Below, piece after piece: positions 18,464 through 26,748 of a stretch of DNA of 64,000 nt (positions are counted from its first letter, which is position 1; each line of letters opens with the position of its first letter). Source of the stretch: Aequorivita marisscotiae. Lineage in GTDB: Bacteria > Bacteroidota > Bacteroidia > Flavobacteriales > Flavobacteriaceae. The position numbers and the translations under genes were made by a program. The stretch is taken from positions 2,232,001 to 2,296,000 of the forward strand of contig NZ_CP122379.1 of NCBI RefSeq assembly GCF_029814825.1, given 5' to 3'. A model generated the notes under the pieces. The model searched no databases and had not been told where the DNA came from. It saw nothing but the letters and a program-made list of their open reading frames with translations.

Positions 18464-20047
18464 ATGGAAACAATCAATAACTTATCATTTGAATCATTGC
18501 CAGAAGCAATTGGTTTAAAACTACAGCAGTTAATAAAGGAACTTCCTATAGAGAACATTTTCTTTTATCCCGCCACTGCCACAACGCCATCCCACCTTAT
18601 AATTACTGCAATTGATGGTGTGAATATGGATGTTATCGAAAGCAGAAAATGGCTGCGTTTGGCCTTAAAGGATCGGCAGGTACTGTTTCATGTACTAGGT
18701 TCCCGCCAAATGCGGTTTGCCTATAAAAATGGTAATCCATTTATTCCTAGTTATTGTACCAAGAGTGGGTTGCTTTATCAAAACCCAGACTTTACAAAAC
18801 AACTGTCAACAACTTGGAAAAGCTTTAAAAGGCGCTTTAAAAAATATGACCATGAATACTTTCATCAGCATGATATACTGATGACGTTAGCGAATAAGTT
18901 TTATGACCTTGAGGCCCGAACAAGTGTATTTTTAACCTACATTTCCATTTTTGAGCATCACCTTACCTATTTGGAAAACTTATATATTGGGCACCGTTTC
19001 TTTAATACGCCAACCCAAAGAATAAAATACCTAGCCCAATACCTACCGTCTATTGAAGCACTGTTTGTTAAGCAAAATGGAGAAACCTTTTATCTTATTG
19101 CCCAACTGGAAAAAGCCAAAGAAGCGGCTAAGGAAGCAGATGAAATTTATATTAACTGGGAACTCTATACAGCAATCAACGAGGTGGAAGGACAATTGTA
19201 CGCGATGGTCTCCGATCGTTTTGGGGAGCTAAAAAAGCGTATAAAAGCCAATAAATCAACAGATGAAACCGTAGAAACACCATCCATAATAAATACTGTT
19301 GACCAACAGTTACTTCAGGTTATTTCCCAAATAAACAAAATAAAACAGACGGAAGAAATTTTCTGCTTCCACAAAACCCAAACAGCATCAAAAACCTATT
19401 ATTATCTGCTTTTAATAGGGAAGGGGCTTGGTACGGAAATCTTAAATAGTATGCAACAAGCTGTAATGGCTATGTTTAATGATGCCTATAATGTAATCCT
19501 TATAGGGCATAGCCGAATATGGATTCAAGAACGCAACTTTATTCATCAAGACTTTTTTAAAAATATAATGATACCTGAAAACCGGGTTTATACATACCAA
19601 GAACAAAACTTTACTATGCATTGGGAACATCCGTATAAAGCCAATTACGGCGATCTGGATTATATGTATAAAGCCACAAATGGCACGATTTGTAATTATT
19701 TTGTATTAAGGGAAGGGGCAGAAAAGGAGAATGGAGAAGGTGTATATGAATTATTTTCAAATGCTATTCTCAGATTTTTTAGAACCTATGTGTTTGCAAA
19801 ACTATCCTACCAACCGCATTATCTATCTGCTTACAATTTGTGGATGTTATGCCTATATGCACAACCCAAGCTTGGGAAAATAGCCTATTTATTTGAAAAG
19901 CTGAGTGGGGATGCTTTTTTTAAGGAGGTGGATTACAACAGCAGATTCCATCACGGTTTAAACAGAATGACTGAAGAAAAGGGAGTACTTATGGATGAGA
20001 TATTGAAAGTGTTGGGGGAGGAATTGAAGGTGGTTTTGGAGGGTTAG
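18464..20047 (+). CDS. Unrecognised 527-aa protein, paralogue of the gene at 8996
   Basis: The protein is collinear with the one at 8996 and keeps the same blocks. These are VLFHVLGSRQMRFAYKNGNPFIPSYC, EARTSVFLTYISIFEHHLTYLE, INKIKQTEEIF, YYYLLLIGKGLGTEILNSMQQAV, MHWEHPY...YGDLDYMY and LSAYNLWMLCLYAQP. Charged, lysine-rich connectors vary. It has no signal peptide or membrane segment and again looks like two alpha/beta-plus-helical halves. Conserved histidines, arginines and aromatics suggest an enzyme or nucleic-acid protein, but I cannot name the family. The gene is followed by a block of dispersed-repeat copies. Confidence 0.75.
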   Translation: METINNLSFESLPEAIGLKLQQLIKELPIENIFFYPATATTPSHLIITAIDGVNMDVIESRKWLRLALKDRQVLFHVLGSRQMRFAYKNGNPFIPSYCTKSGLLYQNPDFTKQLSTTWKSFKRRFKKYDHEYFHQHDILMTLANKFYDLEARTSVFLTYISIFEHHLTYLENLYIGHRFFNTPTQRIKYLAQYLPSIEALFVKQNGETFYLIAQLEKAKEAAKEADEIYINWELYTAINEVEGQLYAMVSDRFGELKKRIKANKSTDETVETPSIINTVDQQLLQVISQINKIKQTEEIFCFHKTQTASKTYYYLLLIGKGLGTEILNSMQQAVMAMFNDAYNVILIGHSRIWIQERNFIHQDFFKNIMIPENRVYTYQEQNFTMHWEHPYKANYGDLDYMYKATNGTICNYFVLREGAEKENGEGVYELFSNAILRFFRTYVFAKLSYQPHYLSAYNLWMLCLYAQPKLGKIAYLFEKLSGDAFFKEVDYNSRFHHGLNRMTEEKGVLMDEILKVLGEELKVVLEG

Positions 20048-20079
20048 AATTTTTGAAATTTAGGGTGGGATTCTGGCCA

Positions 20080-20490
20080 TGAATGCTTTTTCTGGCCACG
20101 AATGCTTTTTCTGCCACGAATGCACCTAACTTTTTGCCACTAATGCACGAATTTTATTTAAACTGAATGGATTGGAGCGGGGGTTTATTGCCACGAATGC
20201 GCACTAATGTTCTTATTGCCACGAATGCACGAATTATATTGGAATCTGATCGGATTGGAGCGGAGTTTTATTGTCACGAATGCGCACTAATGCTTTTTTA
20301 TTGCCTCGAATGCACAAATTTTGAATTAAGCTGAATGGATTGGAGCTGGGGTTTTTTTGCCACGAATGCACGTATTTTGATGGAAGCTGAATGGATTGGA
20401 GTGGGGGTTTATTGCCACGAATGCACGAATCTTATTTAAACTGAATGGATTGGAGCGGAGGTTTATTGCCACGAATTCTCGAATTGTTTT
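20080..20490. repeat. Imperfect repeats around GCCACGAATGCACGAAT
   Basis: About ten copies of GCCACGAATG or close variants lie in this stretch (near 20095, 20113, 20136, 20190, 20218, 20272, 20303, 20359, 20414 and 20467). They alternate with four or five copies of CTGAATGGATTGGAGYGG. The spacing is 50-85 bases, so the block is a degenerate tandem array. It fills most of the gap to the next gene and has no credible coding frame. Confidence 0.85.
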
Positions 20491-20581
20491 TAAAGGTTTG
20501 TTGGGGTGGGATTGGGTTTAGTATGGGGTTTAACTATATAATTATTATATTTTTAGTCTTAATTAATTATTCATATTAGGA

Positions 20582-21037
20582 ATGAATACTTTTTGCACTA
20601 TGAAATGGTTTGTGATTTGCTTTTTATTGATGGTTCCGTTGATTGTTAATGGGCAAACGTATATTCGAGAGGGGAAGGGAGATTATAATACCGTAATCGC
20701 TACTTGGGATGGCAAGTATTTAAGACAGGGGAAAGGGAATTACAGTACCGTATTATACACCCTTACCGATAAATATATACGGCAAGGGAAAGGCGATTAC
20801 AATACGGTGTTGGCTACTTGGGATGGCAAGTATTTAAGACAGGGGAAAGGCGATTACAATACAGTGCTATACACTTGGGACGGAAAGTATATACGGCAGG
20901 GGAAAGGCGATTACAATACGGTGCTTTACACCTTTGACGGCAAATACGTACGACAAGGCAAAGGGGATTACAACACGGTTTTATATACCATTTCTGGGGA
21001 AATGCCTATTGAGATTTTACTATTTTCTTTATTGTAA
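20582..21037 (+). CDS. Secreted protein of six 19-residue repeats
   Basis: The 151-residue protein has a signal peptide (MKWFVICFLLMVPLIVNGQ). The ATG at 20600 gives the more typical signal, and the ATG at 20582 is also possible. Residues 27-140 are six units of 19 residues with the consensus Y-[IL]-R-Q-G-K-G-D-Y-N-T-V-L-Y-T-x-D-G-K, ending in a short hydrophobic tail (EMPIEILLFSLL). The regular aromatic and glycine pattern suggests short beta strands, perhaps a small solenoid or propeller-like fold. Similar GDYNTVLYT repeats occur in other Bacteroidota proteins, without known function. Confidence 0.75.
   Translation: MNTFCTMKWFVICFLLMVPLIVNGQTYIREGKGDYNTVIATWDGKYLRQGKGNYSTVLYTLTDKYIRQGKGDYNTVLATWDGKYLRQGKGDYNTVLYTWDGKYIRQGKGDYNTVLYTFDGKYVRQGKGDYNTVLYTISGEMPIEILLFSLL
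20660..21001 (+). repeat. 57-bp tandem repeats inside a coding region
   Basis: Six 57-base units encode the 19-residue repeats of the secreted protein. Units four and five are most alike at the DNA level (GGGGAAAGGCGATTACAATAC recurs), which suggests recent copying. The unit length is a multiple of three, so gain or loss of units would keep the frame. Confidence 0.85.
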
Positions 21038-21091
21038 AGTCGGTTTTTAAAAGGGCATAATCTTTTAAATCAGCTTTTACTTTTCTCAGCA

Positions 21092-21700
21092 TTATCCCTT
21101 ATGGCTTATAATTTTATAGTGAATTGGTTTAAAGGTTCCACCATTACTATCTTCAGCAGAACAGGCGGTGAGACCCACTATTAGGTCCATTTGCGCTTCA
21201 AATAACACATAATCATTTGGCTGGCTCATAGGAGGTAGTACCGAGAGCTTGCCCTTACTGTTAAATTGTACATTCATAAAAATATTAAAGGCCGTGGGGA
21301 TGTCGTCTGGCAAAATATTGTAGGCCGCCAGATTTGTATATAGATTTTCAAAGCAACTGGGGTGATATTCGTGGTTGTTATACATAATCTGAAAGGTTTC
21401 GGGGCTACAGGGCGCCAACAGAAAATCGTTACGACCGTTGGTGTCTTCCAACAGTTTTATCATTTTACGACTTCGGTTGCTCCACAAATAGTTGCCTTTG
21501 CTTATAAGAATGGATTCTTCAAAATCTAAAGTTTTCCCCGATGAAATCTTTTCGCGGATATCGTGCTGGTTAAAAAGTACCATATCGCTAACCTGCATTC
21601 CCTGCGGATCGATTACCTGTAATTGTTCGCCTTTTTTTAGGGTAAAGGCAACTCCCGTTTGCGGCGCTATTTGCTGAATTATATTCACTTTAGTTTTCAA
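21092..21700 (-). CDS. Urea carboxylase-associated family protein (DUF1989)
   Basis: The 202-residue protein matches DUF1989: VIDPQGMQVSDMVLF near the N terminus, SNRSRKMIKLLEDTNGRNDFLLAPCSPETF in the middle, and NDYVLFEAQMDLIVGLTACSAEDSNGG near the end. Members of this family often accompany urea carboxylase or amino-acid and guanidine catabolism; their activity is not settled. No urea carboxylase is present here. Its start overlaps the end of the MgtC-like gene by 11 bases, making it the last gene of a five-gene operon. Conserved Cys and Asp suggest metal binding. Confidence 0.85.
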   Translation of the reverse strand: MKTKVNIIQQIAPQTGVAFTLKKGEQLQVIDPQGMQVSDMVLFNQHDIREKISSGKTLDFEESILISKGNYLWSNRSRKMIKLLEDTNGRNDFLLAPCSPETFQIMYNNHEYHPSCFENLYTNLAAYNILPDDIPTAFNIFMNVQFNSKGKLSVLPPMSQPNDYVLFEAQMDLIVGLTACSAEDSNGGTFKPIHYKIISHKG

Positions 21701-22139
21701 TTTTATTTTTGTGATTATTCTTATAAATCTTTCTATTGTAATACCCCATCACCAAATTGATTATAACAATAATTAGCGTACTGGCGGCCAGTTCAATATA
21801 CATTCCCATTCCCGCCAAACACCCTAGGGCGGCACTACACCAAATAGCAGCCGCGGTGGCAAGTCCGGAGATTTCCTTTTTTCGCTTAACGATAACTCCG
21901 GCGCCCAAAAATCCAACACCCACAACTATCTGCCCTGTTATTCGGCTTAAATCTACGTATTCAACATGAATATATTGAAATGATATTCCCATAAAAATGG
22001 CAGCACCAACTGCCACCAAGGCGTTGGTTTTAAGTCCTGCATTTTTATCTTTCATCTGTCTCTCAATGCCCACGCAAACGCCGGATATCATTGCAATAAC
22101 AGCATTTAGAATAAATTCGATTGTAGTTACTGGTTCCAT
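21690..22139 (-). CDS. MgtC/SapB-family membrane protein
   Basis: The 149-residue protein has four membrane segments and the family signature (GVCVGIERQMKDKNAGLKTNALVAVGAAIF, VGVGFLGAGVIVKRKKEISGLATAAAIWCSAALGCLAG). It lacks the long C-terminal domain of classical MgtC, as many SapB-type members do. The family is linked to magnesium homeostasis and membrane physiology, though transport itself is doubtful. It lies between the YqcI/YcgG gene and the DUF1989 gene. Confidence 0.9.
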   Translation of the reverse strand: MEPVTTIEFILNAVIAMISGVCVGIERQMKDKNAGLKTNALVAVGAAIFMGISFQYIHVEYVDLSRITGQIVVGVGFLGAGVIVKRKKEISGLATAAAIWCSAALGCLAGMGMYIELAASTLIIVIINLVMGYYNRKIYKNNHKNKIEN

Positions 22140-22155
22140 TTATATATGGCGAATA

Positions 22156-22824
22156 TTATTTATGGTGAAATGGGCATTTCCACTTTTCCTCTACTTTACG
22201 TCCGCTGTACTGTCGCGCTTCACTTTCCTTTCCAAAATCCTGTAATACGGGGTTTATACTGCCTTGTAGTTGGGCATCGCGTTCCCGAATTTTATCCCGC
22301 ACTTTGGTATATACCCCCATTTCGCGCAATTTTTCGAATTGGTGATGCAAATTAAATACAAGTGTTGGGTAGGGGGCTCTACGGGCTTTTCGGCTTGCTT
22401 TTGGGTGTAGGCCCACAACGTAAAACGCTTTCCCAGCAATACTAAAACTAAAGTTGGGATCTTCGGGATCTTTGCTTACGGTGGCATCCCACGCCTCGGT
22501 ATCTCGATCGTGAAGAAACTGTAATTGACGCCATAACAGGTTTTCAAATTCAATTTCGCTCACGGGTTCATCTTCCGGAAATACAGCGATAAACGATTCA
22601 AAATCTTTGCTTTTAAAATCGTAAGCCGAAATATAATTTGCTAAATCGGTTATCAAGGTGCGGGCGGTAGTTTTACTTCCCAATTGATCATAAACCTTTA
22701 GATGGAATTTTTCCATAGAAAACACCGTATTCGCCATAATACACGGGTGGTTATCTGCAATGATAAAGTCTTTAAAGTCGCGCGTAATTATATCGGTGGT
22801 GGGAGAATGTACTGATGGTTCCAT
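22156..22824 (-). CDS. YqcI/YcgG-family (GntA/DcsA-like) protein
   Basis: The 222-residue protein has the YqcI/YcgG pattern. FIIADNHPCIMANTVFSM lies near the N terminus, then LLWRQLQFLHDRD, FSFSIAGKAFYVVGLHPKASRKARRAPYPTLVFNLHHQFE and a C-terminal KCPFHH. Some members (GntA, DcsA) are heme-dependent N-hydroxylases of arginine-type substrates. If this one is active it could hydroxylate a guanidino or amino group, which fits oddly well with a DUF1989 gene two places downstream. That link is inference; many members have no known reaction. Confidence 0.82.
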   Translation of the reverse strand: MEPSVHSPTTDIITRDFKDFIIADNHPCIMANTVFSMEKFHLKVYDQLGSKTTARTLITDLANYISAYDFKSKDFESFIAVFPEDEPVSEIEFENLLWRQLQFLHDRDTEAWDATVSKDPEDPNFSFSIAGKAFYVVGLHPKASRKARRAPYPTLVFNLHHQFEKLREMGVYTKVRDKIRERDAQLQGSINPVLQDFGKESEARQYSGRKVEEKWKCPFHHK

Positions 22825-22937
22825 AGCTTTTTTTTGAAAAATATTAAATATGTTTTGTGCAGGCTATGTATTTAATATTTTCTTAGTAGCTATTTAGTGC
22901 CTTTTTAACAAGATTAAGCTAGCGGAGTGCAATAGTG

Positions 22938-23198
22938 TTAATCTTCCGACTTATAGCGCAACATAATTACCAACATAGATAGGTTTAGTAAAAATGAAAT
23001 TCCGTTAGTAAGGATAATGGGATAATCTGTTTTAATAATTCCATATACCACCCATAGGCCAATGCCGCCCAAGAGCAATACAAACATAAAAGGCGAAATA
23101 TCCATCACCTTTTTGGTTTTCCACGACTTTATTAGCTGTGGCAATACGGCTACGGTAGTTAGTATTCCTGCAATAAAGCCTATTATTTGGTCTTCCAT
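22938..23198 (-). CDS. SemiSWEET-family small transporter
   Basis: From the ATG at 23198 (MEDQIIGFIAG) the protein has 86 residues. The frame opens 30 bases earlier, but that would overlap the upstream gene. It has three membrane segments and the PQ-loop signature TTVAVLPQLIKSWKTKK, as in bacterial SemiSWEETs, which dimerise to carry sugars or other small solutes. It begins two bases after the stop of the YetF-like gene, so the two are translationally close. Confidence 0.85.
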   Translation of the reverse strand: MEDQIIGFIAGILTTVAVLPQLIKSWKTKKVMDISPFMFVLLLGGIGLWVVYGIIKTDYPIILTNGISFLLNLSMLVIMLRYKSED

Positions 23199-23200
23199 AT

Positions 23201-23722
23201 TTATACGGCTACATCGGTTAAGAGCCACGATTTTAGATTGTTGTTGATGTTTTTACTGTGCAAGACGGTAATATCGCCTGTGGTTTCAAATACTACCGCC
23301 TCAATTTCTGAATAGTCGCTAACATTTGCTTTCCGCAATTGGGCACGTAAATCGCCTTCGGTTACTCGGGCTTTTTTTAAGTTGTTATACAGAATAATAT
23401 CTTTCTCCATTAGCAATAAAGGGGTGTTGTCTATAGCCTTTCTAAAGGATTTATAGCGCCTAAAGAAAGCTGCCGTAAGCTGAAAAAAATAAATGGCGAG
23501 CAAGCCGAGTGCTCCTTCTGCCAAGGAAACGGTACTGGACAATACGGTGGTTGCAATGAGCGAACCCACGGCAACGGTCATTGCGAAGTCGAAACTAGAC
23601 ATTTTAGAGAAACTGCGCTTTCCGAAGATGCGGGTAAAAAGTATTACCAATAGGTATATTCCCAGGCAGCTTAGCACAATTGTATAGGCGCCGGAAAGTG
23701 AGATATTTAAGAGGTTGTCCAT
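23201..23722 (-). CDS. YetF/DUF421-family membrane protein
   Basis: The 173-residue protein has three N-terminal membrane segments (IVLSCLGIYLLVILFTRIFGKRS, FDFAMTVAVGSLIATTVLS, GALGLLAIYFFQLTAAFF). A YetF-type cytoplasmic domain follows (PLLLMEKDIILYNNLKKARVTEGDLRAQLRKANV, EIEAVVFETTGDITVLHS). YetF-like proteins are poorly understood; some act in spore or membrane functions. It is the first gene of the minus-strand operon that runs to 21092. No clear promoter box was fixed upstream. Confidence 0.87.
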   Translation of the reverse strand: MDNLLNISLSGAYTIVLSCLGIYLLVILFTRIFGKRSFSKMSSFDFAMTVAVGSLIATTVLSSTVSLAEGALGLLAIYFFQLTAAFFRRYKSFRKAIDNTPLLLMEKDIILYNNLKKARVTEGDLRAQLRKANVSDYSEIEAVVFETTGDITVLHSKNINNNLKSWLLTDVAV

Positions 23723-23982
23723 CGTAACATAATTTTGTGAAATTTAACTGCCCCGGAATCCAGGATTGGCTACTTGTTTTGAATTATTAAAAGCACTGAT
23801 GAATTAAGGGCACGTTTTATTTTGATTAAATTATTGATCTAAAAATAAAAATCGTTGTGCATACATAAAACTGCTTTATCAATGTTTTAACGCTTTTATA
23901 GTAAATGCGGTAGGGGTATAGATTTTGAGATTATACTTTTGACCGAATTGAAAGATACGTGACAGCAAAACCCTAACGATGA

Positions 23983-24195
23983 ATGAGACATTTTGAAATT
24001 CAGGGCATGGATACGGAATATTTAGGAAATACAGATGCCATTTCAGAAGAAGTGATCTATGATGACCAGGAGGGTACAGTTTATTACAAAGGCACCGGTC
24101 TTATTCTGAAGTATCTTAATGGGGAGGAAGAACCTGTTATTATTTTAGGACAGGATCGGATTAAAATTGCCAATGAGGAATACGAAAGGATTTAA
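23983..24195 (+). CDS. Small acidic protein of unknown function
   Basis: This encodes 70 residues, very acidic, with no signal peptide. The pattern EEVIYDDQEGTVYYKGTGLILKYLNGEEEPVIILGQDRIKI suggests a small all-beta domain. No family is recognised. It stands alone between a divergent operon and a lipoprotein gene. Confidence 0.5.
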   Translation: MRHFEIQGMDTEYLGNTDAISEEVIYDDQEGTVYYKGTGLILKYLNGEEEPVIILGQDRIKIANEEYERI

Positions 24196-24353
24196 AGTGC
24201 AATGGGGAAGCCGATGCAATCGCTTTCTATTTCTTGGGATGAGCATATATATTTGTGGAATATTTTTAAAGGAAACTAAGATATAGTTCTTATATTTATA
24301 ATAGTATATGCTTGAACCAATATAAAATGTTCTATCCCAACCTAAGTAAAGCT

Positions 24354-25073
24354 ATGAAGTTCATAAGAATAATACTTCTATTTTTCGTAGCGCAGTTTAT
24401 AGTAATATCGTGTTCCGAGGACAATTTACCAATAGATCCAATTCCGCAAGAACAAGAACAAGCACAATATTTTAAATACACTATTGGCGAAGGACCCTTT
24501 GTTTATTTTGAAGACCTGATTTTTAAGGAACTGGTATTAAACAATTTTGAGATCAACACCAATAAGGACAATGAAATCAGTTTTCAGGAAGCCAATGCAT
24601 TTAAGGGTACAATAGATGTATCGTTTAAGGGTATTCAAAGCTTGACCGGTATTGAAAAATTTGTGAATATAGTAGCATTGAATTGCGCTAATAACAAGTT
24701 AAGCACGCTGGATGTAAGCGGTAATCTCAATTTAGAATTTCTCGGCTGTGGAAATAATCCACTTACCGAAATTGACCTTAGCTATAATGTAAAATTGAAG
24801 AACCTCGACATAAGAACAACCAAGCTTACGCACTTAGACCTTAGCGATAACACAAATCTTGTGAGCATTAGGGCTATGTGCAATTACAGCTTAAAGACGG
24901 TTGATGTTGCCAACAACAATAACGATAAAATCCTGATATTCTTTTTTGGGCTTCAGAATAGCGCTTTGGAGTGTGTTCAGGTAGATAATGTGGCATATTC
25001 AAATACCGCGACCAATTGGAGGATTCCGGAAACGGCAATCTATTCGTTGAGTTGTTTTGATAGCGTACTTTAA
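24354..25073 (+). CDS. Lipoprotein with leucine-rich repeats
   Basis: The start is placed at MKFIRIILLFFVAQFIVISC, a lipoprotein signal with Cys20 as the lipidation site; the frame can open upstream at a TTG at 24312. The protein of 239 residues has a linker rich in Gln and Pro, a domain with DLIFKELVLNN and DNEISFQEANAF, then irregular leucine-rich repeats (LNCANNKLSTLDVSGNLNLEFLGCGNNPLTEIDLSYNVKLKNLDI). Such LRR lipoproteins are frequent on flavobacterial surfaces and probably bind a partner. Confidence 0.75.
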   Translation: MKFIRIILLFFVAQFIVISCSEDNLPIDPIPQEQEQAQYFKYTIGEGPFVYFEDLIFKELVLNNFEINTNKDNEISFQEANAFKGTIDVSFKGIQSLTGIEKFVNIVALNCANNKLSTLDVSGNLNLEFLGCGNNPLTEIDLSYNVKLKNLDIRTTKLTHLDLSDNTNLVSIRAMCNYSLKTVDVANNNNDKILIFFFGLQNSALECVQVDNVAYSNTATNWRIPETAIYSLSCFDSVL

Positions 25074-25296
25074 AAATGATCCCAACATCAGCTGGAGCTT
25101 TTCGCTCATGTCCTTTTGAGCAACAGATTTACCCATTTATAGCACTTTCGGTTTTAGCCCTCCCAAACTTTTATATTTATACAGACTGCTCCCTTAACTT
25201 TCCCTAATTAGCTACTTGGGGCGTCGAGTGATAATGATTTACTGTAATTTTGTAAAATTCCGTATCTTAAGCCTTCATTTAAAAAAACATGCAATT

Positions 25297-25884
25297 ATGA
25301 AGAAACTAGCGATTTTACTCGTATTTATGATAAGTATTTCGGCTTTAGCACAGGACAAAATTCTGCCCAAGGACATTCAAATTAAAACAGCAGTTCTCGC
25401 TGCGCCTGAAATGTACCGCGATGCTGCCACTGTACTCGGCTATAATGAAGAAGGTAAACTAATTACCTTACGCGAAGGAACCAATGGGATGGTATGTCTG
25501 GCAGACGACCCCAAAAAAGAAGGCATAAGTGTAGCCTGTTATGGCGCCGAACTGGAACCCTTTATGGCGCGTGGTAGAGCTTTGATTGCCGAAGGTAAAT
25601 CTAACGAGCAAAAGCAAGAAATTAGAAAGCAGGAAATTAAGGAAGGGACGTTGAAAATGCCAGCGGAACCTTCTATGGTGTATGTTTTGGCGGGGGAAGA
25701 AAAGGATTTAAACACCGAAACCGGCGAGCTTTTAAAAAGCAGAATCCGCTACGTAATCTACAAACCTTATATGACAGGTGAAAGCACAGGCTTACCCACA
25801 AAACCACAAACCCCCGGAATGCCGTGGTTGATGGATGCCGGCACGCACCGCGCGCATATTATGATTACTCCTGCTAATAAGTAA
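25297..25884 (+). CDS. Secreted protein of unknown function
   Basis: The start is set at MKKLAILLVFMISISALAQ, a standard signal peptide; the frame opens 81 bases upstream, without support. The mature part of about 175 residues has KTAVLAAPEMYRDAATVLGYNEEGKLITLREGTNGMVCLADD and a C-terminal MPWLMDAGTHRAHIMI. I do not recognise the family. A REP-like palindrome directly follows its stop codon and may end or protect the transcript. Confidence 0.65.
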   Translation: MKKLAILLVFMISISALAQDKILPKDIQIKTAVLAAPEMYRDAATVLGYNEEGKLITLREGTNGMVCLADDPKKEGISVACYGAELEPFMARGRALIAEGKSNEQKQEIRKQEIKEGTLKMPAEPSMVYVLAGEEKDLNTETGELLKSRIRYVIYKPYMTGESTGLPTKPQTPGMPWLMDAGTHRAHIMITPANK

Positions 25885-25888
25885 AACA

Positions 25889-26006
25889 ATTGCCGCGAGC
25901 TTCAGCTCGCGGCAATACTAAAATGAGCTAAAGCTTTTAACAACACTAAATATTGAGCTAAAGTATGTGGCAAAATCAATTGCCACGTGCTTTAGCTCGT
26001 GGTAAT
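25889..26006. repeat. Two REP-like palindromes
   Basis: At 25889-25916 a 12-bp perfect stem (ATTGCCGCGAGC / GCTCGCGGCAAT) closes a TTCA loop. At 25979-26006 a related hairpin (ATTGCCACGTGC / GCTCGTGGTAAT) closes a TTTA loop with small mismatches. Between and after them are single-stranded relatives (TGAGCTAAAGC, GGGCTTTAGCCC at about 26028). They sit between convergent genes and could act as bidirectional terminators. Confidence 0.8.
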
Positions 26007-26074
26007 TAAATAGAGGTAGAGACCTGGGCTTTAGCCCAACTTCCAGCACCCCGCATGCAATCGCGCACAAGCTG

Positions 26075-26671
26075 TTAAAGAGTCTTTAAAAAATCTTTAA
26101 AATCCTGACGGTTGTAATCGGCCATGCCTTTGTGTGTAAAAATCAACTCCCCTTTAGAATTTATAATAAAAGTAGTGGGGATGCTGGGCGAATCATACAT
26201 TTTCGGTATTGCCGCGGCTGGGGCGTAAACTTCAAAATTGAAATTATTTTTGTCTTTGTACTTAATAGCTTTTTCAAACTTCTGATCAAAAGAAACCATT
26301 AGCACTTCAATTTTATCTTTGTCAATATCGTTGTACATTTTGTTTATACTTGGCATTTCAGCAACGCAGGGAGGGCACCACGTAGCCCAGAAATTGATAA
26401 ATATTACTTTCCCTCTATATTGCTCCATTGAAACCCGTTCGCCTTTAGAATTCATCAATTGCAAGTTGAAATCGGCTTTAGTTGCAGTTAGCTTATTGGC
26501 TTCAGAATTCTCTTCAATTTGTTCTACATTGGGGTTCATTACACCAGTGGCTAACAAGCCACGTTGCGCGAAACCAATAATCTCGGTATGCAACCCTGAA
26601 AAGTAAATTCCAAGAATAATTATTCCGAAGAGTCCGTATTCTATGATATGTTTTTTAAGTTTCTTATTCAT
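26075..26671 (-). CDS. TlpA-like membrane-anchored thioredoxin
   Basis: The 198-residue protein has an N-terminal membrane anchor (FGIIILGIYFSGL, residues 15-27) and a periplasmic thioredoxin fold. The active site is WCPPC (98-102) in FINFWATWCPPCVAEMPSIN, with the cis-proline region SIPTTFIINSKGE downstream. Such proteins reduce disulfides or handle sulfur carriers, and related SoxW/SoxS proteins serve sulfur-oxidation systems. The gene lies 78 bases downstream of the SoxB-like gene on the same strand, so a shared role is plausible. Confidence 0.9.
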   Translation of the reverse strand: MNKKLKKHIIEYGLFGIIILGIYFSGLHTEIIGFAQRGLLATGVMNPNVEQIEENSEANKLTATKADFNLQLMNSKGERVSMEQYRGKVIFINFWATWCPPCVAEMPSINKMYNDIDKDKIEVLMVSFDQKFEKAIKYKDKNNFNFEVYAPAAAIPKMYDSPSIPTTFIINSKGELIFTHKGMADYNRQDFKDFLKTL

Positions 26672-26689
26672 AATTGTATGTTTTTAGTT

Positions 26690-26712
26690 CTCTACTGCGC
26701 TCGAACTAACAA
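26690..26712. repeat. CTCTACTGCGCTCGAA dispersed repeat
   Basis: The stretch CTCTACTGCGCTCGAACTAACA is a member of the same dispersed family as those at 37671 and 62708. It lies between the TlpA-like and SoxB-like genes and forms a short TCGA-type imperfect palindrome. Confidence 0.65.
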
Positions 26713-26748
26713 GTGAGCGCCTTTAAAAACTTGTTTTTGGATTTTTAT

